Shown here: positions 1-5,590 of the stretch, in pieces | Position numbering within the stretch: the stretch's first letter is position 1 | How the letters are laid out: each line of letters starts with the position of its first letter | Assembly: GCA_047639575.1 (NCBI GenBank) | Contig: JBLIOB010000248.1 | Coordinates: forward strand, 1 to 6,445 | Direction: 5' to 3' | Length of the DNA: 6,445 nucleotides | DNA from: JBLIOB01 sp047639575 | GTDB lineage: Bacteria; Bacteroidota; Bacteroidia; Flavobacteriales_D; Parvicellaceae | Notes under the pieces: generated by a model | The model's database searches: none | The model's input: the letters and a program-made list of their open reading frames with translations, nothing else | Told to the model about the DNA's origin: nothing | Program-made: the position numbers and the translations under genes

Positions 1-531
1 TTTTTCAAGATTCCCACTTAATCCATCAAGTACTGTTTCTTTAATTTGGATTTGACCTGTAACGTTTGCAATTGACGTAGCGCTTATTCCTAGGTCAAAT
101 GATGTTTGATTCACATTTAACCCAACTCCAATAATAGAATGGTTTAATGTTTTTCCAGAGATGCTGTTCTCAATTAAAATCCCAGCAATTTTTCTACTAC
201 CGACTAAAATATCATTTGGCCATTTTATTTTTGGCTCAATTCCGTACGATTTCAACGTTGAAATTATGGCAAGGGATGTAATAATAGAAATATAAAATTG
301 TTCCTCAATATCAAGGAATTTCGGACGCAATATATACGAACAAGTGATGTTATCTCCATAGGCGGATTGCCATGAATTTCCTGACTGTCCCCTACCGTTT
401 GTCTGCTTTTCTGACAGAATTACAGTTCCATCAACCACATTTGTCTCCTTAATCAAATTGGCAGCAAAATTGTTAGTTGAATCTACGCTAGGTAAAACTA
501 TTTTTTTCTGACCGATAAACAAAGTGGACAT
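1..531 (-). CDS. birA: Biotin--[acetyl-CoA-carboxylase] ligase, N-terminal 177 aa (runs off the left edge)
   Basis: Biotin protein ligase activates biotin with ATP to biotinyl-AMP and transfers it to a lysine of the biotin carboxyl carrier protein, so it serves fatty acid synthesis in the cytoplasm. The reading frame is open from the ATG at 531 to the window edge with no stop. Visible motifs are VDSTN (residues 16-20), the biotinyl-AMP loop GRGQSGNSW (46-54), KWPNDIL (103-109), KIAGILIE (114-121) and GVGLNVNQ (135-142), in the usual family order. VDSTN lies right at the N-terminus, so there is no winged-helix domain: this is a group I (monofunctional) ligase and not a repressor like E. coli BirA. 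The C-terminal SH3-like domain would lie outside the window. It is transcribed divergently from rsfS. The loop carries Gln50 where E. coli BirA has Arg118, which I believe is common in Bacteroidota. The family call is secure. Confidence 0.95.
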   Translation of the reverse strand, partial: MSTLFIGQKKIVLPSVDSTNNFAANLIKETNVVDGTVILSEKQTNGRGQSGNSWQSAYGDNITCSYILRPKFLDIEEQFYISIITSLAIISTLKSYGIEPKIKWPNDILVGSRKIAGILIENSISGKTLNHSIIGVGLNVNQTSFDLGISATSIANVTGQIQIKETVLDGLSGNLEK

Positions 532-611
532 TACTGTGTTTTAAGAGAGATTAAAAGTAGATTTAATTTACCAAATTAAGTAGCTTTAGCTCCTTGGATT
601 GAAAAAAATAA
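532..611. promoter_or_regulatory. Divergent birA/rsfS intergenic region with imperfect dyad
   Basis: These 80 bp separate the two divergent start codons, so they must hold the promoter of birA and probably that of the rsfS-ftsH-cdsA-psd run. An imperfect inverted repeat lies at 578-595: AAGTAGCT and AGCTCCTT, with a 2-nt spacer and one mismatch. I looked for the Bacteroidota promoter consensus (-7 TAnnTTTG with a -33 TTG) and found only partial -7 matches: TAGCTTTA at 581-588 on the plus strand, and TTAATTTG on the minus strand. Neither has a convincing -33 partner. The region's role follows from gene orientation; the exact promoter positions are not established. Confidence 0.45.
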
Positions 612-992
612 ATGAGTAAAAAAATTAAATCAGTATCTACCTCAAAAATCTTAGCAGAAACCGTTGTTAAGGGAATGCAAGAAGTAAAAGGTAGTGAGAT
701 CAGAATATTAGATCTTTCAAATATTTCGGGAGCCGTTTGCACCTTTTTTGTGATATGTCATGGAGATTCACATACTCAAGTAGAAGCAATCGCCAGATCT
801 ATTGAAAGACAAACCGGAAAAGACCTTGGAGAAAAAGCATGGCACGTTGAAGGAAAAGAAAACGCAGAATGGGTTCTGTTAGATTTTGTTGATGTAGTAG
901 TACATGTGTTCTACCGAGAATCAAGAGAATTCTACAATATTGAAGGTTTATGGGCTGATGCACCCGTTGAAGAATTTGAGTATCAAGTATAA
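612..992 (+). CDS. rsfS: Ribosome silencing factor RsfS (RsfA/Iojap family)
   Basis: RsfS binds ribosomal protein L14 on the 50S subunit and blocks joining with the 30S subunit, lowering translation in stationary phase or starvation. The 126-aa protein has the family's usual length. It shows the conserved core in order: CTFFVICHGDSHTQVEAI (43-60), the KAWHVEGKENAEWVLLDFVDVVVHVF block (75-100), and the terminal RESREFYNIEGLWADAP (102-118). The ATG at 612 is the first in frame and gives a normal N-terminus. The region before it (GAAAAAAATAA) is A-rich without a Shine-Dalgarno sequence. ftsH begins 38 nt after its stop, so the two are probably co-transcribed. The family assignment rests on a motif match along the whole length. 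Confidence 0.95.
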   Translation: MSKKIKSVSTSKILAETVVKGMQEVKGSEIRILDLSNISGAVCTFFVICHGDSHTQVEAIARSIERQTGKDLGEKAWHVEGKENAEWVLLDFVDVVVHVFYRESREFYNIEGLWADAPVEEFEYQV

Positions 993-1030
993 GATTATAG
1001 GCCCTAAGTCGGGAGTAGCTAAAGTATATT

Positions 1031-3142
1031 ATGGCAGAGAATAAAAAAAAATCAACAGGAAAAAAACCAGTATTTAATTTTTACTGGATTTATATCGTCA
1101 TTATCGTTGTATTGATATTGCTGGCCCTTTTCAGATGGGATGGAGGAATTGCGAAGACAACATATTCGGAGTTTAGGAAAGAAATGCTTTACAAGGATCA
1201 TGTTAAGGACGTGACTATTGTTGATGAAGCCAGAGCTGAAATTTCAATTCAACCCGGGCATTTGGATGATGCCGTGCATAAAAACAAAATTAACAAATCG
1301 TTTGGCGGTTCGTCTGAAGGACCACATTACGAATTCATGATTGTTGGAAAAGAAAGTTTTGTAGATAGTTTAATCAACTGGGAAGACAAGTATAACATTA
1401 CTTATTCATCAAGACATGATGACCATTGGGGACGAGAAATGCTCTCTTGGGTATTATTATTCGGTTTGATGATTGGTGTTTGGATCTTTATCATGAGAAG
1501 AGTCTCCGGTGGAGGTGGTCCGGGTGGACAAATTTTCAACATTGGTAAATCTAAAGCACAACTTTTTGACAAAACGAAAGGGACCAACGTTACATTTAAC
1601 GATGTAGCTGGATTAGAAGGAGCAAAAGAAGAGGTACAAGAAATTGTGGACTTCTTGAAACATCCAAAAAAATATACAGTGCTAGGCGCAAAAATTCCTA
1701 AAGGTGCATTACTTGTAGGACCTCCAGGAACTGGTAAAACATTGTTAGCAAAAGCAGTAGCTGGAGAAGCAAAAGTTCCATTTTTCTCTTTATCAGGTTC
1801 TGATTTCGTAGAGATGTTTGTTGGAGTTGGTGCATCTAGGGTGCGTGATTTATTTAAACAAGCCAAAGAAAAAGCACCAGCTATCATATTCATCGATGAA
1901 ATTGACGCTATAGGTAGAGCTAGAGGTAAAAATCCAAACATGGGTTCTAATGATGAGCGTGAGAACACATTAAATCAGTTATTGACGGAGATGGACGGAT
2001 TTGGCACCAATAGCGGTGTAATTATCCTTGCGGCAACCAACAGGGCTGACATTCTAGACAAAGCTTTAATGAGAGCTGGAAGATTCGACAGACAGATTTA
2101 TGTTGACATGCCAGACATAAACGAAAGAAAAGAGATCTTCGAAGTTCATTTGAAGCCTTTAAAACTATCAGGTGATCTTGACAGAAATTTCTTAGCGAAG
2201 CAAACTCCAGGATTCTCTGGTGCTGACATCGCTAACATCTGTAACGAAGCAGCACTAATAGCAGCTAGAAAAGGAAAAAAGGCAGTTGAAAAGCAAGATT
2301 TCTTAGATGCAGTTGATCGAATAATCGGTGGACTTGAGAAAAAGAACAAGATCATTAGCGATGATGAAAAGAAGGCAATTGCGTACCACGAAGCTGGTCA
2401 TGCTACGGTAAGTTGGTTACTTGAACATGCTAATCCTTTAGTAAAAGTTACGATCGTACCTAGAGGCCAAAGTTTAGGTGCCGCATGGTACCTACCGGAG
2501 GAAAGACAGATCACTAGAACAGCTCAAATGCTGGATGAAATGTGCTCTCTATTAGCTGGTAGAGCTGCTGAAAAAGTAGTTTTCGATCAGATATCTACAG
2601 GTGCATTAAGCGACCTTGAACGAACGACTAAAATGGCCCAAGCTATGGTTACGATTTATGGCCTTAACGAAAAACTTGGAAACATAAGTTATTATGATTC
2701 TTCTGGTCAACAGAGTTTTGTAATGGACAAACCTTACAGTGATGATACAGCCAAACTAATTGATGAAGAAATCAGCACTTTGGTTGAAGGTCAATACGAA
2801 AGAGCGATTAAAATCCTTACTGAAAACAGAGATAAGCTGAATAAATTGGCAGAACAATTGCTTGAAAAAGAAGTTATTTTCAGAGACGATTTAGAAGTTA
2901 TATTTGGGAAACGTCCATTTGAAAAGGACGACACAACCGATGATAATGCCAAAGAAATTTCTAAAGAAATGAAGGCAAACTCTGAATCCGTTGTTCCAGA
3001 TATACCAGCAGTTGGCGAGATTACCCCTCTAACGGATTCAAGTGAACCAGCTAAAGATGAAGCTGATAAAGCAGAAGATTCTACTGACAAGACCGGAGAA
3101 GATTCTGAACCAAAGGGAGAATCTAGCGAATCTAATGAATGA
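1031..3142 (+). CDS. ftsH: ATP-dependent zinc metalloprotease FtsH
   Basis: FtsH is the membrane-anchored hexameric AAA+ protease that extracts and degrades misfolded membrane proteins and selected regulators. The 703-aa protein shows, in order: a Lys-rich cytoplasmic N-terminus; TM1 at about 16-35; an extracytoplasmic domain at about 37-136; TM2 at about 138-155; a Gly-rich linker (159-167); Walker A GPPGTGKT (230-237); the pore loop FVGVG (263-267); Walker B with Asp289-Glu290; and the second region of homology with arginine fingers Arg351 and Arg354 in GRFDR. The zinc site is HEAGH (453-457), with third ligand Asp528 in STGALSD. All catalytic residues are present. E. coli FtsH is 644 aa; the extra length is mostly an acidic Ser/Thr-rich tail from about 631, with 24 Asp/Glu in the last 73 residues. 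Its final 8 nt overlap the next gene. Confidence 0.98.
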   Translation: MAENKKKSTGKKPVFNFYWIYIVIIVVLILLALFRWDGGIAKTTYSEFRKEMLYKDHVKDVTIVDEARAEISIQPGHLDDAVHKNKINKSFGGSSEGPHYEFMIVGKESFVDSLINWEDKYNITYSSRHDDHWGREMLSWVLLFGLMIGVWIFIMRRVSGGGGPGGQIFNIGKSKAQLFDKTKGTNVTFNDVAGLEGAKEEVQEIVDFLKHPKKYTVLGAKIPKGALLVGPPGTGKTLLAKAVAGEAKVPFFSLSGSDFVEMFVGVGASRVRDLFKQAKEKAPAIIFIDEIDAIGRARGKNPNMGSNDERENTLNQLLTEMDGFGTNSGVIILAATNRADILDKALMRAGRFDRQIYVDMPDINERKEIFEVHLKPLKLSGDLDRNFLAKQTPGFSGADIANICNEAALIAARKGKKAVEKQDFLDAVDRIIGGLEKKNKIISDDEKKAIAYHEAGHATVSWLLEHANPLVKVTIVPRGQSLGAAWYLPEERQITRTAQMLDEMCSLLAGRAAEKVVFDQISTGALSDLERTTKMAQAMVTIYGLNEKLGNISYYDSSGQQSFVMDKPYSDDTAKLIDEEISTLVEGQYERAIKILTENRDKLNKLAEQLLEKEVIFRDDLEVIFGKRPFEKDDTTDDNAKEISKEMKANSESVVPDIPAVGEITPLTDSSEPAKDEADKAEDSTDKTGEDSEPKGESSESNE

Positions 3143-3338
3143 CAATTGGGTTAAAGTTTTTGAGTCTAGTTTAGAGATGATCTGTGAGACCTTAAAAAGT
3201 CTCTTGGAACAAAACGGAATCAAGGCTATCATTTTAAATAAAAAAGACTCAATGGTTCAATTTGGATTTGCCGAATTGTATGTTCAGAAAGACGATGTTA
3301 TATTAGCCAAACACTTGATAGAAAGTTCAGCTAATTGA
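3135..3338 (+). CDS. DUF2007-like small protein between ftsH and cdsA
   Basis: This 67-aa protein resembles the DUF2007 family (Pfam name: putative prokaryotic signal transducing protein, a small ferredoxin-like fold). The typical pattern is visible: an N-terminal strand WVKVFES (5-11), a helix ending LLEQNGI (23-29), the block AIILNKKDS (31-39), and a hydrophobic strand into AELYVQKDD (46-54), followed by a C-terminal helix. The biochemical role of the family is not known to me. I chose the ATG at 3135, inside the ftsH stop context, because an upstream in-frame ATG at 3042 would add 31 Lys/Asn/Gln-rich residues that only mirror the ftsH tail in another frame. It overlaps ftsH by 8 nt and cdsA by 4 nt, so translational coupling is likely. 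No signal peptide or membrane segment is visible, so it is probably cytoplasmic. The family call is from motif memory, not a search. Confidence 0.82.
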   Translation: MNDNWVKVFESSLEMICETLKSLLEQNGIKAIILNKKDSMVQFGFAELYVQKDDVILAKHLIESSAN

Positions 3339-4180
3339 AAGAAATTTTAACGAGATCGGCAACTGGGTTAGTTTTTATTACCGTCCTTATTGGAAGCATC
3401 GTCTGGAATAAATATTCTGTTGCTATATTATTCCTATTCGTGGCTATGATAGGACTCAATGAGTTTTATCGGTTGATGAATAAAGGTGGTTTCACCCCTC
3501 ACAAACTAACTGGATTTGTTGCTGGTGCGGTGATTTATTCATTGCTTGCTCTTCATAGTTTTGGTTGGATACCGTTACACACTTTATCCATCATTTTCCC
3601 AATCCTTGTTGCCATTGTGGTTCTTGAATTATTCAGGAAGCAAGGCTCTCCAGTTTCAAACATTGCTTTTACAGTGCTGTCCATGATTTACATTGTAATG
3701 CCCCTGGCATCGTTGAATTATTTCGCGTATTACGAAAACTTCAATGCCGAGGTAAGTGAATCACAGTACGAATACACGGTGCTTCTTGGCTTTTTCATCA
3801 TCATTTGGTGCAACGATACGGGAGCCTATTGTTTTGGAAGACTATTTGGAAGAACGAAATTGTTTGAAAGAATCTCCCCAAATAAAACATGGGAAGGATT
3901 TTTTGGTGGAGCCTTAACAGCAGTAGGCGGATCTTTTCTCTTTGCTTATATCACTGAAGGTAATTATACGCATTGGGCTATTATCTCATCTCTTATCGTG
4001 GTTTTCGGAACGCTTGGGGACCTTACCGAATCTCAAATTAAAAGAAGTGTAGGAGTTAAAGATGCTGGAAATTTTCTTCCAGGTCATGGCGGAATTCTAG
4101 ATCGTTTCGATGGTGTATTATATGCGGCCCCATTTGTGCTAACTTATTTTCTGTACATCAAAGCCGAATCATTAATTTAG
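3335..4180 (+). CDS. cdsA: Phosphatidate cytidylyltransferase (CDP-diacylglycerol synthase)
   Basis: CdsA is an integral membrane enzyme that converts phosphatidic acid and CTP to CDP-diacylglycerol and pyrophosphate, the common precursor of bacterial phospholipids. The 281-aa protein is strongly hydrophobic with about eight likely membrane segments, for example near 10-40, 58-75, 83-99, 108-128, 146-165, 188-206 and 213-230. Conserved blocks are WCNDTGAYCFGRLFGR (158-173), ISPNKTWEG (180-188), and the family signature from Ser233 to Asp259. The signature includes SQIKR (233-237), KDAG (242-245), PGHGG (249-253) and DRFD (256-259), and it matches the PROSITE pattern residue by residue. Translation appears to start at TTG 3335, which shares TTGA with the upstream stop. 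The next in-frame ATG codons (residues 38 and 48) would delete the first membrane segment. psd follows after 4 nt. Confidence 0.96.
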   Translation: MKEILTRSATGLVFITVLIGSIVWNKYSVAILFLFVAMIGLNEFYRLMNKGGFTPHKLTGFVAGAVIYSLLALHSFGWIPLHTLSIIFPILVAIVVLELFRKQGSPVSNIAFTVLSMIYIVMPLASLNYFAYYENFNAEVSESQYEYTVLLGFFIIIWCNDTGAYCFGRLFGRTKLFERISPNKTWEGFFGGALTAVGGSFLFAYITEGNYTHWAIISSLIVVFGTLGDLTESQIKRSVGVKDAGNFLPGHGGILDRFDGVLYAAPFVLTYFLYIKAESLI

Positions 4181-4184
4181 TACC

Positions 4185-4841
4185 ATGAAAATTCACAAAG
4201 AAGGATTTGTAATCATCTTAATTGCTTTTCTAGGATTAGGAGCACTTAACTCATTATTCTATTACCTACTTTCTGATTGGATGTGGATTGTTTACATTCT
4301 TGGGGCAGCATCGCTTATATTCTTTTTCCTAATTGTACAGTTCTTCAGAATGCCGAAACGTAATCCGGTAATTGATGGAAATAAAATAATTGCACCATCA
4401 GATGGAAAAGTAGTGGTGATTGAAGAAGTTGTAGAAACTGAATTTTTTAATGACAAAAGGATTCAGCTATCCATATTTATGTCTCCGCTGAACGTGCATG
4501 CACAATGGTATCCAATTCCAGGTTTTGTAAAGTATTACAAGTATCATACAGGTAAATACCTTGTTGCATGGCATCCGAAATCATCTACTGAAAATGAAAG
4601 AAGTACAATAGTTGTTGAAAAAGATGATGGTAAGCAAATCATGTTCAGACAAATAGCAGGTGCCGTAGCAAGAAGAATCATTTGCTATGCGAAGGAAGGA
4701 GATAAAGCCGAACAAGGTCAGAACTGTGGCTTTATTAAGTTCGGCTCGAGAATTGACGTCCTATTGCCATTAGACGCTAAAATATTGGTTGAAATTGACC
4801 AAGTAACGGTTGGTTCAGAGACTGTTTTAGCTGAGTTCTAA
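4185..4841 (+). CDS. psd: Phosphatidylserine decarboxylase proenzyme (short, PSD-A type)
   Basis: Psd decarboxylates phosphatidylserine to phosphatidylethanolamine at the cytoplasmic membrane, using a pyruvoyl group made by self-cleavage. The 218-aa protein has two N-terminal hydrophobic segments (about 7-28 and 33-53), followed by the catalytic domain. APSDGKV (70-76) and SPLNVHAQW (100-108) supply the likely catalytic Asp73 and His105. The likely self-cleavage site is Gly187-Ser188 in KFGSRIDVLLP, giving a large beta chain and a short alpha chain of about 31 residues with the pyruvoyl group at its start. The length fits the short class found in many alpha-proteobacteria and Bacteroidota, not the 322-aa E. 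coli type. The ATG at 4185 lies 4 nt after cdsA, which fits a shared phospholipid operon. Phosphatidylserine synthase, the enzyme between these two steps, is not in this window. The gene ends in a double stop, TAATAA. Confidence 0.95.
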   Translation: MKIHKEGFVIILIAFLGLGALNSLFYYLLSDWMWIVYILGAASLIFFFLIVQFFRMPKRNPVIDGNKIIAPSDGKVVVIEEVVETEFFNDKRIQLSIFMSPLNVHAQWYPIPGFVKYYKYHTGKYLVAWHPKSSTENERSTIVVEKDDGKQIMFRQIAGAVARRIICYAKEGDKAEQGQNCGFIKFGSRIDVLLPLDAKILVEIDQVTVGSETVLAEF

Positions 4842-4927
4842 TAATTTAACTTCGTTATAACGTGGGCCAAAACATTTTTTCTCTATTTTTATATTAATCA
4901 AAACTCAAGACATTAACTTTTATATAT
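4842..4927 (+). promoter_or_regulatory. Intergenic leader of the small exported-protein gene, with a 10-bp palindrome
   Basis: These 86 bp lie between psd and the small Lys-rich gene and most likely hold the latter's promoter. A perfect palindrome, CGTTATAACG, sits at 4853-4862, just after the psd stop. Approximate matches to the Bacteroidota -7 element TAnnTTTG occur at 4884-4891 (TATTTTTA) and 4914-4921 (TAACTTTT), each with one mismatch, but neither has a clear -33 partner and the second lies too close to the start codon. The start is preceded by TTTTATATATAT, with no Shine-Dalgarno sequence. No obvious rho-independent terminator for psd is seen here. The palindrome is short and has no run of T directly after it. 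Confidence 0.35.
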
Positions 4928-5125
4928 ATGAAAAAAGTACTATTTACATTAACATTAGTTGCTCTCGTAGGAGGAGGAACTTTCGCAGCAACCACAAGCT
5001 ATGATGGTGATCCAGTAAAGACAGAGAAGAAAAAGAAAAAAGAAAAGAAAAGCAAGAAGAAGTCTGAATGCACAAAAGCTGTAAACGGAAAATCTTGTTG
5101 TTCTAAAAAGAAAGAAGAATTATAG
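4928..5125 (+). CDS. Small secreted or periplasmic Lys-rich, Cys-containing protein, unknown function
   Basis: I do not recognise a named family. The 65-aa product starts MKKVLFTLTLVALVGGGTFA, a clear Sec-type signal peptide (Lys-Lys, hydrophobic core, small residues), with likely cleavage after Ala20 or Ala21. There is no lipobox Cys. The remaining 45 or so residues contain 16 Lys, concentrated in a Lys/Glu tract at 31-45, followed by three Cys (48, 57 and 58) in ECTK and SCCSKKKEE contexts. Most of it is likely disordered and strongly basic; the Cys could bind metal or form disulfides, but this is inference. A shadow frame is unlikely: it has a proper signal peptide, sits alone between intergenic stretches, and is followed 22 nt later by a strong terminator. 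I recall similar short CCSKK-type exported proteins in Bacteroidota, without an assigned function. Confidence 0.8.
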   Translation: MKKVLFTLTLVALVGGGTFAATTSYDGDPVKTEKKKKKEKKSKKKSECTKAVNGKSCCSKKKEEL

Positions 5126-5147
5126 AATCTTACTTTCTAAAAAATTG

Positions 5148-5180
5148 AAGGAGCTTTGATGAATCAAAGCTCCTTTTTTT
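5148..5180 (+). terminator. Rho-independent terminator after the small exported-protein gene
   Basis: A perfect 13-bp inverted repeat has arms AAGGAGCTTTGAT (5148-5160) and ATCAAAGCTCCTT (5163-5175). The two central bases leave a practical loop of four (TGAA) once the last pair opens. The right arm runs straight into seven T (5174-5180). It begins 22 nt after the upstream stop codon. This is a textbook intrinsic terminator for plus-strand transcription. Its T tract ends only 15 nt before the yciA start codon. Confidence 0.93.
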
Positions 5181-5195
5181 GTGTAATTTAATTTT

Positions 5196-5573
5196 ATGGA
5201 ACAACCTGAAGGACAATTAACCCTCCAAATGGTAGCAATGCCAACCAATACAAATCCGGCCGGAGACATTTTTGGCGGATGGCTTTTATCTCAAATGGAT
5301 TTAGCTGGAGGTATCTTTTGCAGATCAATCGCTAAAGGAAGAGTTGTGACTGTTGCAATTAATTCAACCCAATTTAAATTACCTGTGTTGGTAGGAGACA
5401 CGGTGTCTTGCTATGTTTCTATGGAAAAAATGGGACGCACTTCTATGAAAGTTCATATCGAAGCTTGGGTTAATCGAGAATTTGATGAGACCAAAAAAGT
5501 AAAAGTTACCGAAGGTTCTTATACCTTTGTGAAAGTAAACAGCGAAAGAGTTCCAACTGCAATTGAGAACTAG
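5196..5573 (+). CDS. yciA: YciA-type acyl-CoA thioesterase (hotdog fold)
   Basis: YciA enzymes hydrolyse acyl-CoA thioesters of broad chain length to free acid and CoA in the cytoplasm, and are thought to limit acyl-CoA build-up. The 125-aa protein is a complete single hotdog domain, close to E. coli YciA (132 aa). Key blocks are QLTLQMVAMPTNTNPAGDIFGGW (7-29), LSQMDLAGG (31-39), GRVVTVAI (48-55) and LVGDTVSCY (65-73). Asp35 in SQMD corresponds to the catalytic Asp44 of H. influenzae YciA. The ATG at 5196 gives a natural N-terminus two residues before the family's PxGxL-like start. It lies 15 nt after a terminator, so its transcript must begin within the terminator region or depend on read-through. 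The helicase gene follows after 17 nt and may be co-transcribed. Confidence 0.94.
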   Translation: MEQPEGQLTLQMVAMPTNTNPAGDIFGGWLLSQMDLAGGIFCRSIAKGRVVTVAINSTQFKLPVLVGDTVSCYVSMEKMGRTSMKVHIEAWVNREFDETKKVKVTEGSYTFVKVNSERVPTAIEN

Positions 5574-5590
5574 TTCATTTTAAACACCAT

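Noticed and set aside
993..1030. Possible promoter or terminator between rsfS and ftsH
   Set aside because: The 38-bp gap shows no stable hairpin with a T run and no TAnnTTTG element. It is treated as an intra-operon spacer.
1402..1968. 188-aa open frame on the minus strand inside ftsH
   Set aside because: It lies wholly opposite the conserved FtsH AAA+ domain, and its protein is a low-sense mix rich in Ser, Pro and Asn with no recognisable motif. It is an antisense shadow of ftsH codon use.
3042..3134. Longer 98-aa version of the DUF2007 gene starting at ATG 3042
   Set aside because: The extra 31 residues lie within the ftsH tail in another frame and do not resemble the family N-terminus. 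The ATG at 3135 gives a normal-length protein with a short overlap.
2146..3232. Minus-strand open frames at 2146-2355, 2791-3090 and 3038-3232
   Set aside because: All lie opposite ftsH and the DUF2007 gene, with no independent start context or family features.
4812..4817. Second Gly-Ser pair in Psd (Gly210-Ser211, VTVGSETV) as the self-cleavage site
   Set aside because: Cleavage there would leave an alpha chain of only 8 residues. Gly187-Ser188 in KFGSRIDVLLP matches the position and context of the short Psd class.
4842..4927. Hidden small RNA or riboswitch before the small exported-protein gene
   Set aside because: The 86-bp AT-rich stretch shows no extended paired structure beyond the short palindrome and no recognisable aptamer core.
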